64,000 nucleotides of DNA from Gemmatimonadota bacterium (GTDB lineage Bacteria > Gemmatimonadota > Gemmatimonadetes > Longimicrobiales > RSA9). Numbering within the stretch: position 1 is the stretch's first letter; each line of letters opens with the position of its first letter. The position numbers were made by a program, and so were the translations under genes. Shown piece by piece: positions 19,106 through 27,441 of the stretch. The notes under the pieces were generated by a model that saw nothing but the letters and a program-made list of their open reading frames with translations, was not told the origin of the DNA and did not search any database. Where the stretch lies: positions 1 through 64,000 of the forward strand of contig JBDLIA010000001.1 in the NCBI GenBank assembly GCA_039715185.1. The letters are read 5' to 3'.

Positions 19106-20669
19106 CCGTACCGCCGGCGAGGATTCGAACCAGCCTCCAGTCGGAGTCCCCGAATTCTCCCAGGGCGTCGATCTTCAACGCGGTTCGCGACGATAAATCC
19201 GCCGTCAGTCGGAGTCGACCGCCGTAACTCCCTCCTGAGCGCGCCGGTGCGTAGAGGTTTTCCGCGCGGCGCCGGCGGAAGAAGACGTCCGCCGCCGCGG
19301 CGAGCCTGGCGCCCGCGTCCACGTCCAGGCCCAGCCGGGTCTCGTGGCCCTGTCCGCCCAGCGCGTGGCCCAGAGCCTCTCCGTCCACCGTCCAGCCCCC
19401 GGGGAAGAACCCGTGCCAGTACCACGGCGGATTGCCGCAACACGAGCCCGCCAGATACACGTGCTCGACGGTGACGGACAAGGCGGCGAGAAAGGGAAGG
19501 CCGGCGACCCGCGCACCGGTGATCAGACCCGGCACCTGGGCCCAACTGCCCGCCGAGTCCTCCGCACCCCACTCCACGTAGACGGCCACGGGCCATCGGC
19601 CCAACGGCGGCAAGAACGAAATGTCGACGGCCGCGAGTTGGTTCTCGAACGGCGGCGGCGTGTCGCGCAGGCCGGCCAGCACGCGCGCGAAGTCCCCGAG
19701 GTCGAAGCCGCCGTTGCCCCGCCCGCCGAACATCGCGGCACGAGACGCGGCGATCGACAGCCTCGGATGCGGCGTCAGGGAGAGCCGCCCGCCCCACAGC
19801 CATGGGTCCACCCGCTCTCGGCTCCGCTCCAGCGGCGCCAGAAACGTCTCCAAGCGGAGGTCTCCCAGGTGCCGCAGGACCCACGGGAGGCGCATGGGCC
19901 GTCGCAGGGAAAAGCCCGCGCCGCGGACGGGCACGTCGCCCCGGAAGATCAGCGAGCCCGACCGACCGGGTCCGTAGCGCGGCGTGAACTGGCCGCCCCA
20001 CACGGTCAGCGGGCCCGCGCCGACGGCCGCGAAGTACGAGTCAGCGCCTCGTCCGGTGGCGCCCTCTCGTCCGGACACCGCGAGAGACACGGGGCCGAGC
20101 TTGGCCAGGGCGAACCCGACGGGGCGTAGCGAGGTGGCGTTGGGCCGTGGGATCGCCGGTATCTCGTCGCGAAAGCCGAATTTGCCGTCCGACAGCGTGA
20201 GCGTGCCGGACCTGGTCGCCAGCGCCCCGCTGGTCACGCGCAGGCCGGCGCCGAAGTCCCCGAACGGGCCGATCGGGCCGAAGATTCCGGGGGCGTCCCC
20301 GCTCGCGAACTCGGCGATAAGCCGGTCGAGTGAAGCGCGCGCCGACTCGCGGTCACCGGACGCGCCGCTGTCGGCGGCTGCGGCCAGCACCAGCGCGACT
20401 TCCTGCAGTCGTACCCACCCCGAGCCGTGGTCGATCGCCCCCGTCGTGGGCGACCGAACCTGGTGCGCGAGCGCCGCGCGCGCGGCCCAGTGATCGCGCG
20501 CCAGGAGGATTTCGGTTCCGGCCCCCACAGCCGACGTCGGGGATTGCGGCGCCAGCTGGCAGGGGCTCAGCGCGAGGCCCAGGAGCCCGACCGCCAGGCG
20601 CGCCAAGCGCCGGCCGGTCCTCGGGCTTCCTGCCGGGAGGGCACGCCGGCGCGTTCCGCGGTCGATCAT
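19089..20669 (-). CDS. Capsule assembly Wzi-like outer-membrane barrel protein
   Basis: 526 residues from ATG 20669 (an ATG 54 bp further upstream adds a non-signal-like extension). The N-terminus has arginines followed by ARLAVGLLGLALSP, a plausible signal peptide. The body is Gly-rich with alternating hydrophobic beta-strands. FAAVGAGPLTVWGGQFTPRY and GPGRSGSLIFRGD resemble the Wzi motif in which a tryptophan-glycine-rich strand precedes a PGxxxSLILS segment; the C-terminus ends [10 protein letters not shown], strand-like. Wzi holds capsule at the outer surface. The assignment rests on these patterns and on neighbouring glycan genes, so it is moderate. Convergent with tsaE (17-bp overlap) and divergent from tsaB. 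Confidence 0.6.
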   Translation of the reverse strand: MIDRGTRRRALPAGSPRTGRRLARLAVGLLGLALSPCQLAPQSPTSAVGAGTEILLARDHWAARAALAHQVRSPTTGAIDHGSGWVRLQEVALVLAAAADSGASGDRESARASLDRLIAEFASGDAPGIFGPIGPFGDFGAGLRVTSGALATRSGTLTLSDGKFGFRDEIPAIPRPNATSLRPVGFALAKLGPVSLAVSGREGATGRGADSYFAAVGAGPLTVWGGQFTPRYGPGRSGSLIFRGDVPVRGAGFSLRRPMRLPWVLRHLGDLRLETFLAPLERSRERVDPWLWGGRLSLTPHPRLSIAASRAAMFGGRGNGGFDLGDFARVLAGLRDTPPPFENQLAAVDISFLPPLGRWPVAVYVEWGAEDSAGSWAQVPGLITGARVAGLPFLAALSVTVEHVYLAGSCCGNPPWYWHGFFPGGWTVDGEALGHALGGQGHETRLGLDVDAGARLAAAADVFFRRRRAENLYAPARSGGSYGGRLRLTADLSSRTALKIDALGEFGDSDWRLVRILAGGTVRLRR

Positions 20670-20735
20670 GCGCCCGAAGGTGAACCCGCGGCGGTGGGAG
20701 GGACAAGCGCCGTTGCCGCGCACGGATCGTCCGAC

Positions 20736-20830
20736 CTAGTGTACCGTAGCGGAAGTTGGGTGTGCACCGAAGCGCTCGCGGGATGCAGCGCGCGCTGAAT
20801 GCCATCGAAACTTCTGTTACGGTGCACAAG
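20736..20830. repeat. Palindromic repeat element, copy 1 (95 bp, 22-bp terminal inverted repeats)
   Basis: The left arm 20736-20757 (CTAGTGTACCGTAGCG then GAAGTT) and the right arm 20809-20830 match in inverted orientation at 18 of 22 positions. The interior 20777-20803 matches the reverse complement of 55649-55675 at 26 of 27 positions. The flank 20747-20776 matches the reverse complement of the 55751-55780 region at about 24 of 30. It lies between the divergently transcribed Wzi-like gene and tsaB, ending 31 bp before the tsaB start. It contains no open frame of note. It behaves like a small MITE/REP-type element rather than a gene. Confidence 0.75.
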
Positions 20831-20861
20831 CTTGGCGACCGATCCCAGCGGCCGAATCCCG

Positions 20862-21530
20862 ATGCTACTCGCGATAGATACAGCGGCGCCCGTCGCCAAC
20901 CTTGCGTTGGGCCTCGGCGAACGTTTGGTGGCCGAGCGCTCGGCCGCGGTCGACACGTCCCGGTCGGAGGCTCTGCTGCCCACGCTCGACGCGATGTTCA
21001 CCTCGGCGGGGGTGACGCCTGGCCTTCTGACGGGGGTGGTCGTGGGAGGCGGGCCCGGATCCTACACGGGCATCAGAATCGCCGCCGCGGCTGCGAAGGG
21101 CCTGACCCAGGCGCTGGGGTTGCCGCTGTACGCGCACGGTAGCCTGGAGGCCATGAGCGCCGGCGCCGACATCGGCGGACGGCCGGTGTGTTCCGTCATC
21201 CCCGCGCGCCGTGGCGAGGTGTTCATGGCGTGCCACCTGCGCCGGGCCGACGGCCTGTCGATCGTGCATGCGGACGCCCTCATCGGCGTCGCAGAAGTCG
21301 CCGGGTTGGCCGGCGCGTACGACGCCGTGGTCGTGGGTCCCGTGGCTGCAGCCTACGCCGCCGCGCTGCGCGACGCGGGAGTCGAGGTGGACCAGGCTCT
21401 TGGCGAGCACCGGGCGCGTGGCCTGCTCGATTTGCACCGTTGGCGCGGGGACGCGGGCCTGGTCGCCGATCCGCTCGGCTGGGAGCCGGTATATCTGCGT
21501 CCGGCAGTCGATGGCGAGCACGCTTCCTGA
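20862..21530 (+). CDS. tsaB: tRNA threonylcarbamoyladenosine biosynthesis protein TsaB
   Basis: 222 residues from ATG 20862, which begins MLLAIDTAAPVANLALG, the typical ASKHA-fold opening; an upstream in-frame start at 20799 would lie inside the repeat element. GGGPGSYTGIRIAAAAAKGL is the strongly conserved TsaB motif. TsaB is the scaffold of the t6A complex with TsaD and TsaE. tsaD itself is not in the window. The following rimI gene starts inside this one (20-bp overlap), giving the common tsaE/tsaB/rimI grouping. Confidence 0.95.
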   Translation: MLLAIDTAAPVANLALGLGERLVAERSAAVDTSRSEALLPTLDAMFTSAGVTPGLLTGVVVGGGPGSYTGIRIAAAAAKGLTQALGLPLYAHGSLEAMSAGADIGGRPVCSVIPARRGEVFMACHLRRADGLSIVHADALIGVAEVAGLAGAYDAVVVGPVAAAYAAALRDAGVEVDQALGEHRARGLLDLHRWRGDAGLVADPLGWEPVYLRPAVDGEHAS

Positions 21531-22017
21531 AGGCCGGGCGCTGCCCGGAGACGGAGCCGAGCGACTCGTGCTTCGCCCGATGAGCGAGCATGACGTAGCG
21601 GGCGTCGTCGACATCGAGCGGGACACCTTCACCATGCCGTGGTCGGCGGATACCTTTTCGGGACTGATCGCGCGCGCGGACGCCGAGTGTTTCGTGGCGG
21701 AATCCGCGGGCACCCTGATGGGGTACGCCGTATTCTGGTGGGCGCATGGAGAGGCGGAGCTCGGCGACATCGCGGTGTCGGCGAGGCACCGCGGACGCGG
21801 GGTCGGCACGGCGCTCCTTCGATCGGTGATCGAGGACGCCCGAGGCCGCGGCGTGCGCCGTGTGTTCCTCGAGGTCCGTGAGGGCAACGCCGACGCGATC
21901 AGCCTCTACCGTCGATTCGGTTTTCGGGAAGTGGGCAGGCGCCCGGACTACTACCGGCAACCCAGAGAGGACGCGCTCGTAATGGTACGCTCATTCACCC
22001 CCTCGAGGGCTCGTTGA
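21511..22017 (+). CDS. rimI: Ribosomal protein S18-alanine N-acetyltransferase
   Basis: 168 residues from ATG 21511, within the end of tsaB. GNAT-fold motifs: [20 protein letters not shown], then [21 protein letters not shown] containing the acetyl-CoA pyrophosphate loop RGRGVG, and [20 protein letters not shown] followed by [12 protein letters not shown]. This is the RimI pattern; it acetylates the N-terminal alanine of ribosomal protein S18. The tsaB-rimI pairing is common in bacteria and supports the name. The first 18 residues precede the recognisable domain. A 4-bp TTGA overlap couples it to hemB. Confidence 0.9.
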   Translation: MASTLPEGRALPGDGAERLVLRPMSEHDVAGVVDIERDTFTMPWSADTFSGLIARADAECFVAESAGTLMGYAVFWWAHGEAELGDIAVSARHRGRGVGTALLRSVIEDARGRGVRRVFLEVREGNADAISLYRRFGFREVGRRPDYYRQPREDALVMVRSFTPSRAR

Positions 22018-22985
22018 GCGGTTTTCCCATCGTGCGGCCGCGACGGCTTCGCCGAACGGCGGCCCTGCGGCGCCTGGTGCGAGAGACGGTCGTCTCCGCG
22101 GACGATCTCGTCCTGCCGCTGTTCGTCGTCCCTGGGGAGGGGGTACGCAAGGCGGTTCAGTCCATGCCCGGTGTCGATCAGACCTCCGTCGATGGCGTCC
22201 TGGCCGACGCTGAATCGGCCGCCCGGCTCGGCGTGCCCGCCGTGCTGCTCTTCGGGATCCCCGAAACCAAGGACGACCAGGGATCTTCATCCTGGGCCGA
22301 AGACGGCGTCGTGCAGCGGGCGGTGCGCGTGCTGAAGGGGGAGCTTCCGGAGCTCGTCGTCATCACCGACGTGTGCCTGTGCGAGTACACGTCGCACGGG
22401 CACTGCGGGGTTCTGGATGGCGAGTCCGTAGACAACGACCGCACGCTCCCGTTGCTCGCCCGGCAGGCCGTGAGTCACGCCGCGGCCGGAGCTGATATCG
22501 TCGCTCCCAGTGACATGATGGATGGGCGGGTGGGAGAGATCCGAGCTACGCTCGACGCCCAGGGGTTCGTCGACACCGCCATCCTGTCTTACGCGGCAAA
22601 GTTCGCTTCGGCGTTCTACGGCCCGTTTCGCGACGCCGCGGAGAGCGCCCCGGCGATCGGCGATCGGCGCTCGTATCAGATGGACGCAGCCAACGCCGAA
22701 GAGGCACTGCGCGAGGTGGAGTTGGATCTGGTCGAGGGCGCAGACGCCGTGATGGTCAAACCTGCGCTGGCGTACCTGGACATCGTCTGGCGGGTCAAGG
22801 AAGCGACGGGCTACCCGGTCTGCGCCTATCACGTTTCGGGGGAATACGCCGCGATCATGGCCGCCGCGGAGCGTGGCTGGCTCGACGAGTCTGCGGCGAT
22901 GAGGGAGGCCCTGCTGTCGATCAAGCGTGCCGGAGCCGACCTGATCGTGAGTTACTGGGCGCGTCAGTTCGCCCGGGGCGAGTGA
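22014..22985 (+). CDS. hemB: Delta-aminolevulinic acid dehydratase (porphobilinogen synthase)
   Basis: 323 residues from TTG 22014, overlapping the rimI stop. Two Schiff-base lysines are visible: K196 in SYAAKFAS and K249 in VMVKPAL. The metal site is the cysteine type, [13 protein letters not shown], so a zinc-dependent enzyme is expected rather than the magnesium aspartate type. It condenses two 5-aminolevulinate molecules to porphobilinogen. hemA lies 2.2 kb downstream and hemL at 54321. [12 protein letters not shown]-like and RRSYQMD motifs are also present. Full length. Confidence 0.97.
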   Translation: MSGFPIVRPRRLRRTAALRRLVRETVVSADDLVLPLFVVPGEGVRKAVQSMPGVDQTSVDGVLADAESAARLGVPAVLLFGIPETKDDQGSSSWAEDGVVQRAVRVLKGELPELVVITDVCLCEYTSHGHCGVLDGESVDNDRTLPLLARQAVSHAAAGADIVAPSDMMDGRVGEIRATLDAQGFVDTAILSYAAKFASAFYGPFRDAAESAPAIGDRRSYQMDAANAEEALREVELDLVEGADAVMVKPALAYLDIVWRVKEATGYPVCAYHVSGEYAAIMAAAERGWLDESAAMREALLSIKRAGADLIVSYWARQFARGE

Positions 22986-23040
22986 GGGTGAACTCCGGCC
23001 CGGCGCTCGGGAGAGGAGATTTCGCGCGCGCACGCGTGAA

Positions 23041-23070
23041 TTGACCTCGTCGGCGGTGTTCCCCTATCTT
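23041..23070 (+). promoter_or_regulatory. Promoter for the LysM gene
   Basis: TTGACC at 23041 and TATCTT at 23065 are separated by 18 bp, about 115 bp upstream of the ATG at 23186. It lies in the 200-bp gap after hemB. The same -10 (TATCTT) occurs at the 44938 promoter. No terminator is seen between hemB and this site. Confidence 0.6.
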
Positions 23071-23185
23071 CTCATATTGGCGCGTTTTCTTCCGGTTGGA
23101 GCCGCGATTGGTCGTGGCGCCGGAGGAGCGGTTCGCGGTCGGACCGGCCGTCTCACGGGTGGACGCTGGGTTGGGAGGTGGACAG

Positions 23186-24238
23186 ATGAGAATGAGGAGT
23201 GCGCTGGTGGCGCTCCTGCTGATGGCCGCTCCGCTGGTCGCGCAGGAGAGCCGGAACCACGAGGTGCGCAAGGGCGACACCCTTTGGGATCTGGCCGGGC
23301 ATTTTTACGGCGATCCGTTTCTTTGGCCGTGCATTCATCGGGCAAACGAGGGTCTTGTCGCGAATCCGCACCTGATCCTTCCCACGTGGAACCTCACGAT
23401 TCCGCCTCCGGGCTCGGATTGTCGGGAGGGCGGACTCGTCGCCGAAGCCGCCCCGTCGCCGCGCGCGGGCTTTTCCCGCACCGTGTTCTATCCCAGGCCG
23501 GACGACGCCGACGCCGGCCTGTTCCTGGAAGACGTGGCAGGGGGACCGATCGTCTCGGCGCGCGAGTTCCTGGCCGCTCCGTGGCTCTCCGGCGCGGCAT
23601 TGCCGGTCGAGCGTGGCCGGGTGCTGGAGACCCTGGGGCGCGAAGCGCCGGGAAGCCAACTACCGGAGACGGCTCACCCGCACGAGACGGTCTATCTGTC
23701 GGGACAAGGAGACGCTCCGGAGATCGGAGAACGGCTCCTGGTGGTGCGCTATGGCAGGGAGGTTGCGGGGCACGGGGTGGTCGTCTCCCCGCGCGCCGTC
23801 GCCGCGGTGACGTCGGTGGACGGAGACGTCTGGATGACCCGAATAATCGCGCAGTTCGACGAGGTCCGAACCGGGGATCGCGCGATCTCCATGACCGCCG
23901 CGCCGGATCTCGGGACGGGCCGCCCGGTTACGGTGGAGGACGGCAGCGTGGGTCGGCTCCTGGGCTTCGTGCGCAACCACCCGCTGCCGGGATCTCCCGA
24001 CATCGGGTTCGTGGACCTCGGCGATCCGGCGGGGGTGAGGGTCGGCGATCTGATCGGCTTGATCATGCCGGAGCGCCCGGCGCGCGAGGATCAAACCCGC
24101 ACCTTGCCGCCCGAACTCGTGGCCGAGTCGAGGGTGATTCGGGTGCACGAGGGAAGCGCCACGGTGCGCGTTCTGAAAGTCGCGGAACCGGTGCTGGAAT
24201 CCGGCATGGTAGCCCAGGTTCTTCGCCGCATGCCGTGA
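23186..24238 (+). CDS. LysM domain-containing exported protein
   Basis: 350 residues from ATG 23186, preceded by GGGAGGTGG; the frame is open further upstream but only this start gives a signal peptide (MRMRSALVALLLMAAPLVAQ). A LysM domain occupies about residues 24-72 (NHEVRKGDTLWDLAGHFYGD, then NPHLILPTWNLTIPP). The rest, roughly 75-350, has no domain I recognise; it is rich in beta-type segments such as RVLKVAEPVLESGMVAQVL. LysM binds peptidoglycan, so a periplasmic envelope protein is likely. Similar long LysM proteins occur in several diderm phyla without a defined role. Confidence 0.8.
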   Translation: MRMRSALVALLLMAAPLVAQESRNHEVRKGDTLWDLAGHFYGDPFLWPCIHRANEGLVANPHLILPTWNLTIPPPGSDCREGGLVAEAAPSPRAGFSRTVFYPRPDDADAGLFLEDVAGGPIVSAREFLAAPWLSGAALPVERGRVLETLGREAPGSQLPETAHPHETVYLSGQGDAPEIGERLLVVRYGREVAGHGVVVSPRAVAAVTSVDGDVWMTRIIAQFDEVRTGDRAISMTAAPDLGTGRPVTVEDGSVGRLLGFVRNHPLPGSPDIGFVDLGDPAGVRVGDLIGLIMPERPAREDQTRTLPPELVAESRVIRVHEGSATVRVLKVAEPVLESGMVAQVLRRMP

Positions 24239-24284
24239 TCCAGCGGCACGGGCTGGCGCGCGGTTCGGCCTTCGAGGACGGATC

Positions 24285-24314
24285 GACGGCGGGCGCCCCT
24301 TGGCGCCCGCCGTC
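24285..24314 (+). terminator. Perfect 13-bp hairpin between the LysM gene and ccsA
   Basis: GACGGCGGGCGCC (24285-24297) pairs perfectly with 24302-24314 around a CCTT loop. It lacks a T-run, so a classic intrinsic terminator is not certain. It ends 3 nt before the ATG at 24318, so it could also mask ribosome access to the ccsA-like gene. Confidence 0.5.
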
Positions 24315-24317
24315 GCG

Positions 24318-25145
24318 ATGGGTCACGTGATCGTAGCCGCGCACACCCTCGCCCTGGTCGCGTACCTGGTCAGCGCGCTGCTGCTGGTGAGCTCGCTGGC
24401 GCGGGGGCGGCGGCAGGTGCCGTGGACGGCATCCGCCGCGCTGGCGGTGGGCGCGGTCGCGCACATCGGCGGGATCCTGGCGTACGTCACGGTTTTCGGC
24501 GAACTGCCACTCGCCGGCATCGGACCTTCGCTGTCCACGCTGGGTCTCGTCGTCGCCTTGTTCGTGCTGGGCGCGGCGTCGTTGGGCGAGGCCCGACCTC
24601 TGGGCATCGCGGTGGTGCCGGTCGCGGCGGTGCTCGTGGGCAGCGCTCTGGCGCTCGGGATCTCTCCGAGCGGAGCGGGAGGGTACTTCGGCAGCCGCCC
24701 CTGGTTCTATCTGCACGTCCTCCTCGCTTTCGCCGGCTACGCCGGGCTGGCCCTTGCTTCGGGCGCCGGGTTGCTCTACCTGCTCCAATTGCGTGAGCTG
24801 AAGGACAAGCGATTCGGCAAGGTGTTCAGGTTCCTGCCGTCGCTCGACAAGCTGGAGGACGTGGGCCGCCGGGCCCTGGTCGTGGGCCTTACGGCGCTTA
24901 CCATCGGCCTGGCGCTGGCCTGGGCATGGACTGTGCGCTTCGAGGGTTCGCTCCAGTTGGGCGAGCCCAAGGTCGCCTGGGCCATCGGTACGTGGTTCGT
25001 GATGGCGATCGCGCTCGGCTTCCGCGGCGGGGGCCCGCACCGGGAGCGTTGGGGCGCGGCCCTGAGCGTCGCGGGATTCGTATTGGTCGTCGTCGCCTAC
25101 CTGGTCATGCGGCTGGGCATGATAGGGGAAGGAGGCTTCTTCTAA
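24318..25145 (+). CDS. CcsA/HemX-like cytochrome c assembly membrane protein
   Basis: 275 residues from ATG 24318 (a TTG at 24300 falls in the loop of a hairpin and is less likely). About eight hydrophobic segments. GGYFGSRPWFYLHVLLAFAG and the following AGYAGLALASGAGLLYLLQL resemble the CcsA/HemX family, with a conserved histidine (WFYLHVLLAF). The gene sits 31 bp before hemA, the classical HemX location; HemX-type proteins affect HemA levels, whereas CcsA/ResC acts in haem delivery to apocytochromes. The sequence does not decide between them. Confidence 0.72.
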   Translation: MGHVIVAAHTLALVAYLVSALLLVSSLARGRRQVPWTASAALAVGAVAHIGGILAYVTVFGELPLAGIGPSLSTLGLVVALFVLGAASLGEARPLGIAVVPVAAVLVGSALALGISPSGAGGYFGSRPWFYLHVLLAFAGYAGLALASGAGLLYLLQLRELKDKRFGKVFRFLPSLDKLEDVGRRALVVGLTALTIGLALAWAWTVRFEGSLQLGEPKVAWAIGTWFVMAIALGFRGGGPHRERWGAALSVAGFVLVVVAYLVMRLGMIGEGGFF

Positions 25146-25176
25146 TGGTTGCGCCCCTCGCGCGGAGGCCGCGGTC

Positions 25177-26472
25177 GTGAACGGCCCACTGGTCGTCGGC
25201 GTTAGCCATCACACCGCGCCGGTGGAGGTGCGCGAACGCATGGCGCTGGGCGAGTCGGACGCCCGGTCCGCGCTGCGCGAGATCGTGGCGGCCGGGGCGG
25301 CCGAGGCGATCGTCCTATCGACCTGCAACCGCACCGAGTTCTACTTCGCCGGGGCGTCCGAGGGCGCCGAGGCGCGCGCCGAGCGCATTCTCGCCGAGCG
25401 GTCCGGGATGACCGTCGAGCAGACCGTCTGCTACGTGTACAGACACCACGATCGGTCGGCCGCAGAACACCTGTTCCGCGTCGCGTCCAGCCTCGATTCC
25501 ATGATCGTCGGCGAGGCTCAGATCCAGGGTCAGGTCAAGGCCGCGCTGCGCGAGGCCCGCGACCTGGCGACTCCACGCGTCGTGGGCCCGGTGCTGGCCC
25601 GCCTGTTCGAGCAGGCCGCTAAGGCGGGCGCACGCGTGAGATCGGAGACCTCTCTGGGCAACGGCGCGGCTTCGGTGGCTTCCGCGGCGGTGCAGCTCGC
25701 CAGAAAGATCTTCGGCACCCTTGCGGGGAAGCGGGCGCTGGTCGTGGGTGCGGGCGAGATGAGCAAGCTGGCGCTGGCCTCCTTCGCGGCCGAGGGCCTG
25801 CAGGACATCGCCGTGGCCAACCGGAGCGCCGGCCGCGCGGAGGAACTGGCGCGCCGAGTCGGCGGCCGGGCGATTCCGTACGAGGCGATGTGGTCCGATC
25901 TGGAGCACCTGGACATCGTCGTCACGGCGACCGGGGCGCCGCATCGCATCCTGGGGCCTGAGGAGCTCGAGGCGGCATTGCCCGGTGGCCCGCGGCGACC
26001 TCTGTTCCTTCTCGACATCGCGCTTCCGCGTGATGTGGATGTCGCCGTCGCCGACATGGACAATGTCTTCCTGTACGACATCGACGACCTGCAGCTGATC
26101 GTAGGCGACAACCTGGAGCGTCGGCGCGCGGCGATTCCCGGGGCGGAGCGAATCATCGGCGAGGAGGTCGATCGGTTCTGGGACTGGTACGCCGCGCTGG
26201 ACGTGGTGCCGGTATTGCGTGGCATCCGAACGCGCGGCGAGGAGCTTCGCGAAGCCGAGCTGCGGCGGGCGTTGAGCAAGCTCGCGCATCTGGAGCCGGC
26301 GGACGTGGCCGAGGTCGAGCGCCTGACCAGGCAGCTGCTGGCCAAGCTGATCCACGATCCGACGGTGCGGCTGAAAGAGGCCGCCAGCAACGGGCGTGGC
26401 CCCACGGTGATCGAAGCGGCGCGGTATCTGTTCGCGGTGGACGAGGACGGGGAGGGGAAAGGGAAGGGGTAG
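25177..26472 (+). CDS. hemA: Glutamyl-tRNA reductase
   Basis: 431 residues from GTG 25177. The catalytic nucleophile is C50 in VLSTCNRTEFYF. Other signatures are VGVSHHTAPVEVRER, SLDSMIVGEAQIQGQVK, the NADPH fold ALVVGAGEMSKLAL followed by VANRSAGRAEELA, and a C-terminal dimerisation helix (LTRQLLAKLIHDPTVRLKEA). It reduces glutamyl-tRNA(Glu) to glutamate-1-semialdehyde, the substrate of HemL (54321). The C-terminus ends in a Glu/Gly/Lys-rich tail. This shows tetrapyrroles are made by the C5 route. Confidence 0.97.
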   Translation: MNGPLVVGVSHHTAPVEVRERMALGESDARSALREIVAAGAAEAIVLSTCNRTEFYFAGASEGAEARAERILAERSGMTVEQTVCYVYRHHDRSAAEHLFRVASSLDSMIVGEAQIQGQVKAALREARDLATPRVVGPVLARLFEQAAKAGARVRSETSLGNGAASVASAAVQLARKIFGTLAGKRALVVGAGEMSKLALASFAAEGLQDIAVANRSAGRAEELARRVGGRAIPYEAMWSDLEHLDIVVTATGAPHRILGPEELEAALPGGPRRPLFLLDIALPRDVDVAVADMDNVFLYDIDDLQLIVGDNLERRRAAIPGAERIIGEEVDRFWDWYAALDVVPVLRGIRTRGEELREAELRRALSKLAHLEPADVAEVERLTRQLLAKLIHDPTVRLKEAASNGRGPTVIEAARYLFAVDEDGEGKGKG

Positions 26473-26484
26473 AGGCGGAGCGGA

Positions 26485-27441
26485 ATGGGGAACAAAGTGC
26501 TGGTCACAGGCGGGGCCGGGTTTATCGGCTCGCACGTCGCGGACGCCTATCTGGCGCGGGGTGATCGGGTGTGGATCGTCGACGATCTTTCGTCTGGAAG
26601 ACCATCCAACATCCCGAGCGGGGCGGACTTTCGACAACTCGACATTCGCGCTCCGGGGGTCGCCGAGTTGTTTGTGGAGGTCGGCGGGTTCGACATCGTC
26701 AACCACCACGCGGCGCAGATAGACGTCCGCCGATCCGTGGCCGACCCGCGCCACGACGCGTCCGTCAACGTGGACGGCGTGCTCAATCTGTTGGAGGCCT
26801 GCCGGGCCCACGGCGTGGGCCGCTTCCTGATGATCTCCTCGGGCGGAGTCGTATACGGCGCCGCGCGGACCCGACCCACGGCGGAGACGGCGGCGAAGCA
26901 ACCGGAATCCCCGTACGGCGTGACCAAGCTCGCCGCCGAGTTCTACCTCTGGTACTACCACCGCGTGCACGCGATGGACTACGCGGCTCTACGGTACTCC
27001 AACGTGTACGGACCGAGGCAGGATCCGCACGGGGAAGCGGGCGTGGTGGCGATCTTCGGGAACCGGGTGCTGGACGGTAACCCCATGACCGTCTTCGGCG
27101 ATGGCGGGCAGACGCGCGACTACCTCTACGTGGGCGACGCCGTGGCCGCGAACATGATCGTCTCGGACGCGGAGCTTCCCTCGACGGATCATCTGGACGG
27201 CCGCGCGTTCAACGTGGGCACGAGCGTGGAGACGTCGGTGAACGAACTCGCCGCGGCGGTGATGAGCGCCGGGGGCAACGACGTGCCCGTCGAGCACGCG
27301 CCGGAGCGCCCCGGCGAGTTGCGCCACTCCAGCCTCGATGCGTCGCGGATCCGAGGGCTCGGCTGGGCTCCCGCGGTGGACCTCCTGGGGGGTCTCCAAC
27401 AGACGATAGGCCACATCGCCGGAGAGAGGGGGGCGGCGTGA
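26485..27441 (+). CDS. galE: NAD-dependent epimerase, probable UDP-glucose 4-epimerase
   Basis: 318 residues. The Rossmann loop is VLVTGGAGFIGSHVADAYL, followed by VDDLSSGRPSNIP; NHHAAQIDVRRSVADPRHDA, the catalytic YGVTK (in ESPYGVTKLAAE) and RYSNVYGPRQDPHGEAGVV match GalE-like SDR epimerases. It likely interconverts UDP-glucose and UDP-galactose; substrate specificity is not certain. It follows hemA by 12 bp and overlaps tolQ by GTGA, an unexpected junction between a sugar epimerase and the Tol-Pal operon. Confidence 0.88.
   Translation: MGNKVLVTGGAGFIGSHVADAYLARGDRVWIVDDLSSGRPSNIPSGADFRQLDIRAPGVAELFVEVGGFDIVNHHAAQIDVRRSVADPRHDASVNVDGVLNLLEACRAHGVGRFLMISSGGVVYGAARTRPTAETAAKQPESPYGVTKLAAEFYLWYYHRVHAMDYAALRYSNVYGPRQDPHGEAGVVAIFGNRVLDGNPMTVFGDGGQTRDYLYVGDAVAANMIVSDAELPSTDHLDGRAFNVGTSVETSVNELAAAVMSAGGNDVPVEHAPERPGELRHSSLDASRIRGLGWAPAVDLLGGLQQTIGHIAGERGAA

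Noticed and set aside
19121-19131. GGTTCGAATCC on the minus strand, like a tRNA T-arm
   Set aside because: It lies inside the Wzi-like coding region and no acceptor stem, anticodon arm or CCA flank can be drawn around it.
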